Positions 12,067 through 24,358 of a DNA stretch of 50,000 bases are shown piece by piece. The notes under the pieces are model-generated. The model worked only from the letters and a program-made list of their open reading frames with translations, was not told where the DNA came from and did not search any database. The position numbers and the translations under genes were made by a program. The number at the start of each line of letters is the position of its first letter. Position 1 is the stretch's first letter. This stretch comes from Chondrilla cf. caribensis (taxonomy: Eukaryota; Porifera; Demospongiae; Chondrillida; Chondrillidae), in assembly GCA_964020155.1 (NCBI GenBank), contig OZ026552.1:3089644-3139643 (forward strand), given 5' to 3'.

Positions 12067-12510
12067 ATACAAATCATTACTAAATTATCACTTGTGAGTA
12101 CATGCAAATATTTCATAAGCAGATTGTTTGATGGCTTCAAAACATTCAATTACCTTACACAGTGTATATGTAATGTCATTGTTGCTATTATTATGAAACA
12201 TTGAATTTCTCATGACTGCCTGTCAACCAATAAGAGAAAGGTTTTTAGTGGTGGAACTTATGCAGCTCTTGAAAAACATCACAGACTACCATGAGCTCTT
12301 CTGTGGGCTGTCCGTCCTATTCGAACAAAGGGAGGAGATGTATACCTGTACAAGAGTGACCAACATCCATCGTTCACACCATAGACACTCTATACTACGC
12401 AACCTATTTTCACATGAAGTCTTTCAGAGCCCCCAGCGTGACACTCTCCACATTCCACGCATGGTGAGAGTCATTGATTTTCCTATCATCCAGTGGTTCT
12501 ATCGATCACG
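12067..12510. repeat. Continuation of the segmental repeat, no gene recognised
   Basis: Up to about 12235 this matches 6145-6290 and 17757-17900 (the other side of the LINE insertion). From about 12236 to 12510 the sequence is less AT-rich and holds a 104-codon open frame (12212-12526) with no domain I recognise. It contains 'accatagacactctatact', related to the arm end of the 7035-7219 foldback. Confidence 0.55.
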
Positions 12511-12514
12511 CATG

Positions 12515-12600
12515 CATAAATATTGAAACGGTACGAGCTCATAGGACACCTGAACACTTTTGATAAAAGAGAAAATTCTGTTTTATTCTCTATTACAGTC
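12515..12600 (+). promoter_or_regulatory. Promoter block of EF-hand gene copy B
   Basis: Weak TATA-like cataaata (12515-12522), then 'gagctcataggacacctg' (12536-12553), then 'ttttattctctattacag' ending near 12598. Same order and similar spacing as at 8248-8345, with the ccggg part lost. The open frame upstream of ATG 12640 runs through this block and is not taken as coding. Confidence 0.55.
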
Positions 12601-12639
12601 CGTGTAGCCTCTGTAGACGAATTGATTATCGAGGAAGAT

Positions 12640-13206
12640 ATGGTAACTGTCCAAGATTACCTGAACAACGACGAGTGGGTGAAACGTATCGACGGAATAT
12701 TCAGTGTACACGATGCAAACAAGGACGGCTACGTTTCGGCAGAAGACTGGATGATTGCTGCTGACAATCTTGAAAAAAAGGCATCTGACCGACCCGATGC
12801 GATTGCTAAGCTACGAGAAGCTACTTTGGAGTTTACGACCGCTATGGGACTCACCGAAGGAGTAAAGGCCAACAAAAAGAAATATCGGGAACTTTTAGCA
12901 GTATTTTGTTTGGCGGAGTCTGAAAAGATAAAAAGAGGAGAAATGGGGCCGTTAAAAAAGTTTATTAAAGCATCGTTTGATTTTTTTGACAAGAATCACG
13001 ACGGTTACGTGACATTCGAGGAATATACACTTTGGATGGACGTATCTAATTTCGGTGAAGAAGCGGCCGAAAGGACTTTCAACTTGCTTGATAAAAACAA
13101 GAGTGGAAAAATTGACCGAAATGAGTATTTACCATATATTCTGAGGTTTTGGTGTACTTTGGACGACCCAGACACACAAGGAATGCTTGGAGCTAGGTTC
13201 GAATAG
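12640..13206 (+). CDS. EF-hand Ca-binding protein, aequorin/CBP-like, copy B
   Basis: 188 residues, intronless, beginning MVTVQDYL. EF1 loop 25-36 (DANKDG), degenerate second hand, EF3 117-128 (DKNHDG, canonical), EF4 151-162 (DKNKSG). The C-terminus has FWCTLDDP and ends GMLGARFE. All three ion-binding loops have the expected Asp/Asn/Asp/Glu pattern, so it should bind three Ca2+. It is the closest relative of the remnant at 10086-10215. The start was chosen by alignment with paralogues; the longer frame opens at a TTG in the TATA region. Confidence 0.92.
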   Translation: MVTVQDYLNNDEWVKRIDGIFSVHDANKDGYVSAEDWMIAADNLEKKASDRPDAIAKLREATLEFTTAMGLTEGVKANKKKYRELLAVFCLAESEKIKRGEMGPLKKFIKASFDFFDKNHDGYVTFEEYTLWMDVSNFGEEAAERTFNLLDKNKSGKIDRNEYLPYILRFWCTLDDPDTQGMLGARFE

Positions 13207-14816
13207 ATGATGAAGCTACTCTTACTTATATTTTAGCTGCTATAGACCCAGTAGTGCATAATGTGGCATAATTTAGTCTAGCTAGTAATAATGATATCTA
13301 TGACCTGATTTTTCTGTCTAAGTTAAGCTATAAGTGATTCTCATGAACTTTTAATCCTTTGTGTCTTATTATCTTATCTATCTAACCCTCTATTTAAATG
13401 CATGCTGATATTTGTACACATCTGCTTGAGTGATTCGAATAATTTGATACTAACTGACCAGCGACCATTATTATAATATAAGAATGATGAGTGACTTGAT
13501 GATAGATTACTGGTCACGGATGAATCACCACAGCGCAGTATAAAGATAGCTATAGGTTGTTTCTGTTGTTACATGTATACTCAGTCTGATGAGTGTCTCT
13601 ATCTGAATGAACAAATACCAGTGTACATACTACAGTCAAACTTGCTTAATAAGTGCTTAGGTTAGTACACACTCCTGGGTAGTATACATACTCCTGGTTA
13701 GTGAGTACACTCCACTCAGTCCCTAGCTACTGTGTAAGACATTATGTCAACAAGGATTGACAGTAAGTACCTCTGACAAGCAGTTCAATTCAAAGGAACC
13801 TTCAGTCCCATGTCGTCCAGTTGTTGTGGGACAACCAGTCACAATTTCAACAGATATCGCATTTAAATCAAGACAATTTGTCGAGACATTTTAACACCAA
13901 ATGTGGATAAATACATACTGTCATAGTTACATACATCCATAGGTAGATACATATGCACAAATGGTAAATGTATGTTGGCATTACACACATAAGCATGCAT
14001 GTTCACACCATGTAGTGTGCGGAGTGTTTAGGAGCTGATTCAGGTTATAGCTAATATAGAGTACTTCAATTCATACTGTAGTTTTTGGCAGCAACCTAAC
14101 CATTGTATTTTTCCATATAGAATACAGTGCGTACATACCTATACACAGTAGGTACCACTCGATCCAAACTATTCAAACATAAAATTTTAATTAACACGAT
14201 CTGTTATAACTCACAAGAACATCATTACCCATGGCTACTGTACATACATACTGTATAATAATGTATTGAGTATGAGTGTGCTTCCCAAAAGTTACATAGT
14301 GCATAATGATTACCCCAAATTATATAATTAGAAAAATCAGGCAAGGACAGGAGATATTAAATAACTACCTATAGCAGCAGTCTTTGTGCAATTCATCTGC
14401 AACCAATTATCATTATCGGATCAGCAATCCATCAAACTACAGACATGCATAAATACACACTGTAATAACACATATGACACTCTAGAGAAGTCAGGCAAGA
14501 ACACGTGTACACAATCGACAAGGCACAAAGTTAATGCACAATGGGCAACCTATTATAAAAGGTTAAAAATATACACATATACGTAGAAATGGGTATGGTT
14601 TAGAGAACACATGATTCTCATTAGAGTTAGGTTACTTTGATATTTGACCAGTTGAAGACATGTTGCAGTCTGCATATTATTCGTCACATACTGCTAATTT
14701 GGATATGAGGGTGTAAGACTGTCATGGACTTTATCGTAGTATGCTCATAATATTATATACAGGTCTTAGTATGGGTGTACTTTGAAACATGTGTGTTTGT
14801 GTGTATGTGTGTGCAT
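13207..14816. repeat. 3' UTR, then segmental repeat copy
   Basis: 13207-13260 is the shared EF-hand 3' block (ttagctgctatagacccagt). 13480-14620 repeats the module of 4790-5650 and 6370-7690 ('gttgtttctgttgttacatg', 'cactccactcagtccctagc', 'gtagtgtgcggagtgtt'). No gene. Confidence 0.7.
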
Positions 14817-14825
14817 GTGCATGTG

Positions 14826-14828
14826 TGC

Positions 14829-14894
<66 letters not shown>
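14826..14894. repeat. (GT)n microsatellite
   Basis: Near-pure GT run flanked by 'gcatgtgcatgtgtgctt' on both sides, so the flank is duplicated as well. The Val/Cys and His/Thr ORFs over it are repeat translations. Confidence 0.95.
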
Positions 14895-14897
<3 letters not shown>

Positions 14898-14936
14898 CAT
14901 GTGCATGTGTGCTTGTGTTTGTGCGTGTGTGATTAT

Positions 14937-15263
14937 TACAGTTTACTTGCATTGAATTGCCAAATTATAGGTAAAAATACTTATGTGGCTTTGGCGGGAG
15001 TGTTGTAGTTGCATCATAATCAGATCTACTAATATAAACAAGTATATGACAATTGTGCACTTTCAAGCATTGAGTATATTAAATATATTATCATAGAAGT
15101 ACAATAATCAGCACTTTAACACATATTAATTTTAGTTACTGTTACAGTAGCAGATTAAGCAATTTACAAAGATAATACCATGACAGAGCATTCTATTTAG
15201 AAGCAGTCAAGTGCAGAGTGCACTACTGAGTCTATAGCTGCTAAGTAATAGTAGTTTCATCAT
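14937..15263. other. 3' flank of the minus-strand EF-hand gene, no separate gene
   Basis: Includes the inverted shared 3' UTR block ('gagtctatagctgctaagta' near 15229) of the gene at 15264-15830. Otherwise AT-rich. Confidence 0.5.
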
Positions 15264-15830
15264 CTATTCAAAGTTAGTGCCAAACATTCCTTTTGTGCCT
15301 TGGTCGTCCAAAGTGCACCAAAACTTAAGATTATAAGATAAATACTCGTTTAGCTCAATTTTTCCATTCTTGTTCTTATCAAGCAAGCTGAAGGTTGCTT
15401 TGGCCGCTTCTTCGCCCCAATTTAATGCTTCCATCCAAAGCTTATATTCCTCAAATGTCACGTAACCGTCGTGATTCTTGTCAACAAAATCAAACTGTGC
15501 TTTAATAAACTTTTGTAATGGAGCCATTTCTCCTCTTTTTACCTTTTCAGCCTCCGCCAAACAAAATACTGCTAAAAGCTCTCGATATTTCTTCTTGTCA
15601 ACCTTTACTCCTTCGGTGATTCCCTTAGCGGTCGTGAACTCCAACATATCTTCTCGTAGCTTAGCAATCGCATCGGGACGGTCAGATGCGTTTTTTTCAA
15701 GGTTGTCAATAATATTCATCCAGTCTTCTGCCGAAACATAGCCGTCCTTGTCTGCATCGTACGTATTGAATATTCCGTCGATACGTTTCACCCACTCGTC
15801 GTTGTTCAGGTAATCGTGGACAGTTGCCAT
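15264..15830 (-). CDS. EF-hand Ca-binding protein, aequorin/CBP-like, copy C
   Basis: 188 residues, intronless, start ATG complementary to 15828-15830 (MATVHDYL). EF1 loop 25-36 (DADKDG), EF3 117-128 (DKNHDG), EF4 151-162 (DKNKNG); the second hand lacks a loop. The C-terminus has FWCTLDDQ and ends GMFGTNFE. All three loops look competent. Differences from siblings: His at position 5 of the protein (VHDYL for VQDYL) and DQG for DPD near the end. An in-frame GTG-initiated extension exists upstream and is not supported by the paralogues. Orientation is opposite to copies A and B. Confidence 0.92.
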   Translation of the reverse strand: MATVHDYLNNDEWVKRIDGIFNTYDADKDGYVSAEDWMNIIDNLEKNASDRPDAIAKLREDMLEFTTAKGITEGVKVDKKKYRELLAVFCLAEAEKVKRGEMAPLQKFIKAQFDFVDKNHDGYVTFEEYKLWMEALNWGEEAAKATFSLLDKNKNGKIELNEYLSYNLKFWCTLDDQGTKGMFGTNFE

Positions 15831-15879
15831 ATCTTCGTCGACAATCAACTCGTCTGCAGAGGTCACAGTGACTCACGGT

Positions 15880-15949
15880 AATAGAGAATATAACAGAGTC
15901 TTTTTCAGTCAGCAAAAGTGCCCGGGTGTCCTTGTGCGCGCTATTTATA
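15880..15949 (-). promoter_or_regulatory. Promoter block of EF-hand gene copy C
   Basis: On the minus strand: TATAAATA (15942-15949), then gcgcgcacaaggacacccgggcac-type sequence (15919-15940), then a pyrimidine-rich 'ttctctattac'. It matches the block at 27990-28027 closely, including the gcgcgc just after TATA. Confidence 0.6.
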
Positions 15950-16468
15950 TTAAATTCTATTATTACACCGATTCCATGGATACGTATAATAATAATATTA
16001 TTATAATAATACTCGACCCCCAGGATTGAAAACTCCCACATAATGTGCGTGCTATATATAGAGATGTGTTACTGTGATGCAATCCTAAAATTCTCGACAG
16101 TTATCTGAAAAGGAACCTCGAGCTCTTCAAATCAAACTTCCTCGGGGAAATGAAGTCTTACTGGATATTGTGTATGTACACATTACCAGTCCTATAAATA
16201 GCACTGTACTGCACAGACATATAATATTTCACTTCCCAGATATCCTTGTGCATCACTGACCAGTGAATATTGATCAAATCTCACACAGTTGTTATATATA
16301 ACATAGTACAATGTACCATAATATATATGTAAAATATAATACATATTATTAATTACATAATACCTAATGCTGACAGCTGGTCTTAATGGCATGCTTATAA
16401 TAATAGTTCCCTGTCCATGATCGAGGCTATGCAAGAAAGAGGTTGCAAGACCTGCACACACACACGCA

Positions 16469-16470
<2 letters not shown>
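15950..16470. other. Far upstream flank of copy C, no gene
   Basis: The stretch at about 16075-16150 (with tcgacagttatctgaaaagg) resembles 28530-28610 upstream of the 27339-27911 gene, so the duplicated segment extends at least this far. Remainder AT-rich. Confidence 0.5.

Positions 16471-16509
<39 letters not shown>
16471..16509. repeat. (CA)n microsatellite
   Basis: Pure CA run of about 39 bases preceded by imperfect repeats from 16455. Confidence 0.95.
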
Positions 16510-16511
<2 letters not shown>

Positions 16512-16529
16512 AATGACGGCATGGCAAAC

Positions 16530-17280
16530 TACTTTAGAATTCCACTGTTGGCCTCCATGGACTTTGCAGTGACTTTATAACATGTACAATCACCAGTGCA
16601 CTTGTATGCACACTCACCTTGAAGTACTATAGGCATTGTGGTGAACAGAGAAATATTTTCATATATTTTATGGCTGGTCACCACACCCTATGTAGCTTTC
16701 ATATGACACAAGCTAATAAAATGTAGATGCAAAATATGTTTTCTTGCAGGTCACAAACTGCCACCCAATTGTCCATGTAATACTGTCAATACATTTGTAT
16801 ATTGTACTCTCTTGGAGGTTGTATGGCTTGTGGTGACTTTGGTACTAATTTAATTTATTGGTGGTCATCACAGCCATCCCATGGTCATTGGCCAAGTTAC
16901 ACATACCAACACAAAAAGCCCATCATGCAAACTCCCCTGAGGGTGCTACAGACATTGTGGTGTCCAGCAAACGAATTGTCAATAATAACTGCATGGTCAC
17001 CACAGCTTCCGTAGTGTCTACATAACACATAGTAATATAAATATAAATATAATATTATGCTCACGTACCTTGGTGACCAGTAGATTAACTTTGTTGCCAG
17101 TCACCATTGAGAGCCACCCCATTGTCCTTTTAATACGTATATAGCTCATATGTTCACAATTTTATGTGTGCTCACCTGGTATTGTCAACCCCAAGCTATA
17201 TTATTATTACAATAGCACTAGTACTATTTTGCACTTTATTGCTGGTCATCATGGCCTTCCCAGTGACCATTTGACACATA
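16530..17280. repeat. Degenerate minisatellite, block 3
   Basis: Modules as in 3600-4440: 'caagttacacataccaaca', 'catgcaaactcccctgagg', 'gctggtcatcatggccttc', 'gtgtctacataacacatag'. Confidence 0.7.
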
Positions 17281-19500
17281 CTTAGTACGTTACCACACTC
17301 AGTCCTTAGCTACTGCATGTACAAACTACAGTCAAACTTGTTGGTAGGTGCTTGGGTTAGTACTCATTCCTGGGTATATAGTATATACTCATTGGTAGTG
17401 AATACTGCTCATTTAGAATACACTATATATGTCAACCAGTATTAATAGTATAGGCAGCTCTGATGAGATTTGGTGTGCCCTTCAGTGTACATACTTACTG
17501 AGCAAGTTCAATGTACTGTATATACTTTAGTGTCTCACTTGCTTGTCATCCAGATAACAAATGATTTACAGATGAATATAAGTCTTTCTTAGTGCATAAA
17601 AACTATCAATGAAGTACTAAATGAAGTCACAGCTGACCACCATCCACTGATATGAGAGCAATTGAACTTGATCAGTAAGCTACTTCAGATGCGAGATAAC
17701 AATGAAATTAAGTACCATGTTCGTAGAGTGTAACACTACCTCAATTATTCAAATCATTACTACATTATCACCTCTGCATGAGTATACATGCAAATATTTG
17801 ATAAGCAGATCGTTTGATGGCTTCAAAACATCCAAATACCTTATATAGTGCAATTATTGTTGCCAGTATTATGAAGCATTGAAATTATTATGACTGCCTG
17901 TCAACCAATGATGTACCATGAATGGGAACAAAATCAATCAACTACCTCAGGCTGAACAACAATTGAATCAGAAGAATGATGAGTGACTTGATGATTTTAT
18001 CAGTAATTTGATTACTGGTCATTAGTGGCTCACCACAGCACAGTATGTAGATAGCTATAGGTTGTTTCTGTTGTTACATGTACACTCAGTCTGATGAGTG
18101 TCACCAGCTGAATGAACAAATATACCAGTGTACAAACTACAGTCAACTTGCTTAATAAGTGCTTGGGTTAGTACACACATCTGGGTAGTACATACTGCTG
18201 CAGCGGCATGGTTAGTGCATGAGTACACTCCACTCAGTCCCTAGCTAATGTGTTATACACTATGTCAACCAATACTGATATTAAGTACCTCTGATAAGAA
18301 GTTCAAAGGAACCTTCAATCCCATGTTGCTCCAGTCATTGTAGGACAACCAGTCACAATTTCAACATATATCACATTTAAATCAAGACAATTTGAGACAT
18401 TTCCACACCAAACTGATAAATACATACTGTCATAGCTACATAAGTACATCTAGGTGTATATATATGCACACACAGTACATGCATGTTTACACTACACACA
18501 TATGCATGTACACACTGTGTAGTGTGCGGAGTGTTTGGGAGCTGGTTCAGACTATAAATCATGCAAAGTATGTACTTATATACAGTAGCTTGTGTCAGCA
18601 ACCTTTGTATTTGCCATATGTATCATACTATACATAGAGTATACAGAGTATGTACATACCAATATACAGTAGGACCCACTTAATCCAAACTATTCAAGCA
18701 TAAAATTTTAATTAACATAAAAGATCTGTTATAACTCCAAAGAACATCATGATTACCTACTGTACATATACGTACTGTATGGTATATTATTATTATTATT
18801 ATGAGTGCACTTTTGAAGTTGCATACATAGTGCATAACTATCATGCCCCAAACCACTATACAGACGGTAAATAACCAAGTAATGAGATTATAGCTATGAC
18901 AGCAAACAAGATAATAGGCTCAAGAGAAATCATACAAGCACACACAAACACCTTTTAAGTGTAATCACCAGCCCACACACTGCATCATTAGTTTATCTTT
19001 CATAACTTAATGGCTTCTCAATTCTGTAAACAATCAACAGAGCATGACTATGTAGACATTCTGGTGAAGACTGGCAGTATCCACAAACTGACAGTTAAAA
19101 GGTTAGTTACCATGGAGACAATCAGTGGCATAATGTTATATACCAACCAACCACAATTACATTCAATTATATAACCATACCATAATTAGAAGCCTAAAAG
19201 GCAAGCTAGTTTGAATAACCAGTATTCTTTGCACAATTCATGTGCAACAAATTGAGTTATATTATCGGATCAGCAATCCATCTAACTACAGGCATACAAA
19301 CATAGATACTACGATAATGTATAGGACACTGAGCACATACAGAGGTCAGGCAAGAACACAAGGGACAAGGCACAAAGTTCATGCACATTGGGTAACCTAT
19401 ATGGAAATGGGTGTGTTTCAAAGAAGGCATGCATCTGATAAGAAATTACTTAAAATACTTAAGTTGACCATTAGAGCCACTAAAGCATTCTACTAAAAAC
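17281..19500. repeat. Segmental repeat, long copy without an EF-hand gene
   Basis: Follows the 10620-11060 and 12067-12230 modules, then those of 6270-7690 and 7691-8000, in order and in plus orientation. It ends at 'gttgaccattagagccacta' near 19463, the point after which the 7.7 kb copy leads into an EF-hand gene; here a microsatellite and the SMC6 pseudogene follow instead. Confidence 0.75.
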
Positions 19501-19700
19501 CCTTTGAATACCTACAGCAGTCTGTTACTAGTCTTACTGCTAACTGGATTGCTAAATTTATACAGATAAATGCACATGCGCACCTCATTTTGAGAGATTG
19601 TGAAAACATTTGAAATACAAACATAATCAAGTTCAAAAAATATGTCTGTAGCACATATACAGATAAAGGTTCGCACGCACGTACGCACGCATGCACACAT

Positions 19701-19702
<2 letters not shown>

Positions 19703-19769
<67 letters not shown>
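19703..19769. repeat. (CA)n microsatellite
   Basis: CA run preceded by 'cacgcacgtacgcacgcat'. Confidence 0.95.
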
Positions 19770-19771
<2 letters not shown>

Positions 19772-19920
19772 AACATTTGGGGAGTTACAATTACGTAGAA
19801 ACATTAACAGTATGAATGAACAGAAATATGAGGTTGTATGACATTCATAGTGGGTCACATGCATATGCTGGTTGAAGAGATAAACACATGTCTACTTATG
19901 TGGTGAATACATTCATACAT

Positions 19921-20020
19921 TCAACATTTTCTTGAACTTCTAATCATCTCCACAGTTTCATCATACCACTTCAGCTTCTCAGTCAGTTTGTGACGTACCA
20001 CTTCAAAGTCTTGTGGATTA
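19921..20020 (-). pseudogene. SMC6: SMC6 late coiled-coil exon fragment
   Basis: Minus-strand exon preceded by an acceptor (ttctttgtag at 20021-20030) and encoding NPQDFEVVRHKLTEKL and about 16 more residues. It resembles the SMC6 coiled coil shortly before the C-terminal ATPase head. It ends in TGA (19921-19923) with no donor that I trust. No exon for the rest of the second coil or for the signature/Walker B head is found on either side; a microsatellite lies beyond. Treated as the broken end of the SMC6 pseudogene. Identity of this exon alone is less certain than that of the hinge exons. Confidence 0.55.
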
Positions 20021-20083
20021 CTACAAAGAACAAAAATCATGCTTGTAACTATATAACACACATTCATACAGACATATACAAAT

Positions 20084-20307
<224 letters not shown>

Positions 20308-20825
20308 CCGCAAAAGCACACACTCATATATGTACAGTCAAATGTGGTCTACCTATCCTTCCTACATATCACACATGTTATGTTAGGAATACCATAGGAT
20401 CTCTATAATCTACGCACAGTTCAGCATACAGTAATTTTACATAAGTATAGGTACATATTTAAACTGAGCAATCACCTAAGACATCCATCATGTTTGTGCT
20501 GCAAGGTCCCACTGTATGTGTTAACACATACGTACATACCTAAGCATGTGTACCAAGTATTTATGCATTCGATGCACCAGGAAATGATGGTGCTTGTAAA
20601 TAAGAGGTCATCACAAAGAGGTGGTTTAGTGCCGGATATATATTGGATGGTTCAATGAGGGTTACTTAAAATACTCAGGCTGTACATAAAGTGTGTACAT
20701 GAATATGAACATATAATATGTTCATGTACATACATACATAAGTATAAACAGCTGAATTACTGCAGATGCGATATTAGATGCTATATTTAGGAACACATGT
20801 AAGACCTTCAGGCAGTAGCACTCAC

Positions 20826-23138
20826 CAAATCTGCTACATCAATTCCTTCTTCCTCATCATCCTCTTCAAACAGAGGAAGTTCTGTTTCCAAATGCTGTAT
20901 GTATGCTGCTGTATGCTGCACATGAGATGCACATAAGTATGTATGTATGTATGTATAAGTGTATTTGTACGTGTATGTTGACATGCAAATTATTCCAAAG
21001 AATTAAGATGCATGATATATCATCCTTGTATATGTACATGCATAGACATGTGTGTGATTGAATGACATGGATAAATTTATGTCAAATTAATTCTTTTACC
21101 ATCATATTCTTAAAAACAGTATCACTTTTCCTCTTCTCGTCTTGTAGGACCACTCATCATATCCTGCTCAGTTCTCTCTTGTCCTGGTCCTCCTGAGAAG
21201 TGAGGTCCTGCAAAGCTGCTTCTAACTCCTTCTTCTCCGCATTGAGCTTCTGCACCTCTGCATGCAGATCTCTACAAGGTGAGAGAAAATTACCTCAAAA
21301 GAGAGAACTGAAATAAACCTGGTACGTAACCACCTAGCTGTGTACTTAGCATTACTATTTCCCATGCAATCCAATGAATACGTATAACATTAAAATGGAC
21401 TAGGTCCACAGTTCAAACTATTGAGCATGAAACTTATTACTGGAGTGAGGGTGGAAGGTGACGTTAGAAGTTTTAGTAAAGTACCCTACTATGTACGTAT
21501 GTACTATTGTTTTATGAATTATGTTGAATGAATGAATTATGAATAAATGAACCTGTTATGAATTTAATTGTCGAGGGACCGCGCGTACGCAGTCCCCCAC
21601 TACCAAAAATTACACACCCGAGTTCCCCACGACTGGGGGAATCGCAGGCTTCAACCATCCGTAGTGCAATGGAATAGCCTCCACCTGGGCCACCTGCCTT
21701 GATGATCACAGGGGACCTGTGCCAGGTAAGTTAAGGCTGGAGGGTTGGTTGGGAGGTATCTTTCACAGACTAACATAAAACTTGTGGTTGATAAGGTGAT
21801 TGCTGATAGTGCAAATTAGCCCCTTTTATGTGTAAATGAGTACATTTCCCTAAATTATGTGCATAGGTATGTATGTGTGTAAGGATCAATCAATTACATC
21901 ATATTCTTCAGCTCCATGTAGCAACCACACATGCTCACATGTATAAGCATGTCACTTATTCGGTGGAAGTCAATGATACAAGCTGAGCAAACATGTTCAG
22001 TGGATGGGAGGTTTCAACACACAAGTTGACCATATTATACATACGTACGTACGTGTAACGTACATACAGTAGTTGAGATAATTCAGCAGTGATCAGTTAT
22101 GAATGGTGAATTTATGTGTACATATTATGAAAGTTAAAACATGATATGTCTGTTGTCATATTGATATGAATATGTACATGTTCACATGCATATTACTACA
22201 CACTCACCGGAGACTATCACCACTGCTGGACTGTACGTAAATAACTCTTTTCTGTCTCTTTTCTGTGTTGCAGCGGTAGTCGCTGTGTGCCCTGTGGCCA
22301 TCTCTCGTGAAGGCAACACCATAATCCTTGGGACACCTGTTGAACATGTACGTTCGTGCTTCATCATAATCTGCAATGAGCAGAGTCCTGTTCATGCGAT
22401 TCTAAAGGAGAAGAATGTATATTATTATGAGAATACGTACATATTATGCATGTGCCTACATATGCTGGATCAATGCAGCTCACAACCACATCCACATGTA
22501 CACACCTCTAGGAGATAGTTGACAACAAGCGGATTGGATTATTCAACTTCAAGAACTTGAGTTACTGTCTTGTATGTGGTATCTGCCAGCTAAAATAAAA
22601 AAAAGAAGCATGTATACATACGTACTTACATACGTGAATACAATAAACAATGGTAACTATGTATGTATAGCTACACATGTAGGTATGTAACTATGTATGT
22701 ATAGCTACACATGTATGTATGATTGAATGGAAATGCAGTTTAATTTTCTCAGCATAAATTCTGCAGGGGATGCTTCAATGGTGATAGTTGGCATTACACA
22801 CTTATGCATACGAAACTAAATGTTGTAGCTCCAACCCTACTTTTGACACAAAGTGGTCAGTTTAGTAGTGGCAACATCCCATCAACAGTTGAACTAATTC
22901 ATCCCACGTACACGTAACCCACGTACAATGCTATCATGGTAGGGTTGGTTGGTGAAGGGCACGACCACTGTGTCTGGATACTGCCTCCTGTCCTGAATGA
23001 AGTGCTTGAAGATGTCAACCAGGCGTTGTCTGTCGTGGTGGTTGTCGTAGAAGAACAGGGTCAGGTTGGACAACCCCAGTGCACACTCCACAGCAAAGGA
23101 CCACAGCCGATCACCTTCTTTCACTTTCAAGTACATTC
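20826..23138 (-). pseudogene. SMC6: SMC6 hinge and flanking coiled-coil exons, disrupted
   Basis: SMC6 forms the SMC5/6 complex for DNA repair and chromosome topology. Five minus-strand exons splice in consistent phase with GT/AG ends: 22927-23138 (MYLKVKEGDRLWSFAVEC, start of the hinge), 22506-22589, 22208-22401 (TLLIADYDEARTYMF and AFTRDG, hinge), 21100-21271 (DLHAEVQKLNAEKKELEAAL, coiled coil) and 20826-20915 (acidic coil with EEDDEEEGIDVADL). Order and content match animal SMC6. Lesions: TAA at 22539-22541 inside the hinge and two consecutive TGA codons at 21154-21159. The first coil and most of the second are missing. Good splice sites with nonsense codons point to a decaying duplicate, or an allele or assembly copy of a functional gene elsewhere. 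Confidence 0.75.
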
Positions 23139-24221
23139 CTGAATGAGAAAATGGACATGCACATATGAACGAGTGCATTATGTACAGTACCTAAGTACAC
23201 ATAATGGGCAAATTTACATTTTGTAATGTAATTGAGGCAGAGTTACGATAATGTGCAATCATGTGAATTTACAGTATGATGCATCATGATTGTTTTACAA
23301 TAGTCTTTATAGTTGTCTAAGTAAGATTTGTGATTACAGATTAAGAAATCCCACAACAATAAAAAAATACTTTAGACAATTTCTCAAAGAAGCATATCAT
23401 GCTAATTCCATGACAAACAGTAGGAGACATCCCAAAGAGGGTCCGTAAAATCAGCCATATTTCTCTCCAAACCAATTACGGCAGACTGAAGAATGTTCAC
23501 CGTACATAAAATGAGGACAAATGCATGAGAGCATATCTACCTAACCTTTATCAGCTAACACACAGTACATATGAATGTATGTATGTGTTTACATGTCACT
23601 ATAAGCATGTGAACACATACAGGTATCGATGTTCATATGCATATCATAAATGCACATACACACATATGTTAATACTATACAGGTGCCTTAATTAAGGCAA
23701 CCATTGGATACACATTTTAAAAATATTTTCAAATTGGTTATTCTTATGTACATACATTTAAACAGCATGAATGCCACATGAAATAGAAATTAATCACTTA
23801 GGTAAGTACACATTAGGCTGTAGAGTGGTGTTAGGTCCCAGAGAGTAACAATACTCACCAATATCTTTCCTTCTTCCTCCTATTCTTCTCTAGAGAATGC
23901 ATGTTATTAAATTAATTATCAGCTTTTGAATAGTAACATAGGAAATGGATGCCTAAAGGATTACCTCAGGCGTCTCCTTTAGTATCCTACACAAAGGATC
24001 AATGCCCTGTGTATCCTTCCTAAAGGTAAAGTGTATAACATGTAATGTACACTCACATACCTTTGCTTTTATCTAATTTCTGCAACCCTGGCCATGGTCC
24101 GAAGGCCCAATAGGCACATACACTGGCATAAGCAAGCCACAACAAAGCAGTATGCGTACGCAACTCTGAGACAACGCATGACGACCAATCGCAATCTTCT
24201 CAAGGTGAATTCTTCGCTTAC
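23139..24221 (-). other. Intron-like stretch of the SMC6 pseudogene, two candidate small exons
   Basis: Expected exons for the Walker A head and first coiled coil are not found. Two short intervals have plausible splice signals: 23965-24019 (acceptor ctttacctttag, donor gtaatc; one frame reads DTQGIDPLCRILKETPE) and 23859-23889 (acceptor ttctctag, donor gtgagt). I cannot match either to SMC6. The rest is AT-rich. Confidence 0.35.
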
Positions 24222-24358
24222 AAAATTCTCCATCAGTTTCTTCATCAGGATTTGAGTCTCCCCTTTCTTCTCAAGGCTGTTTCACGGCACGATCCGCCTT
24301 CTTCCCACTGGAGTTCACTTGACTGTGGCCATACGTAGCCTTCCTCTTTTTTCGGCAT
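24222..24358 (-). pseudogene. SMC6: SMC6 N-terminal exon, frameshifted
   Basis: From an ATG (complement of 24356-24358) the sequence encodes a basic, nuclear-localisation-like start (MPKKRK-type) followed by a Ser/Gly/Lys-rich stretch and an acidic GDSNPDEETDGEF segment, ending at a GTAAGC donor (24216-24221). This layout matches the N-terminus of animal SMC6. The frame is broken by one extra base in the A6 run (24347-24352) and by a TGA at 24271-24273. It supports the view that the whole locus is non-functional. Assignment rests on composition and position, so it is less secure than for the hinge exons. Confidence 0.5.

Noticed and set aside
12212..12526. 104-codon ORF upstream of EF-hand copy B
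   Set aside because: No domain, begins within repeat sequence also present elsewhere, and runs into the promoter block.
23859..24019. Two small candidate exons assigned to SMC6
   Set aside because: Splice signals are plausible but the peptides do not match any SMC6 region I can place, and phase with the N-terminal exon is poor.
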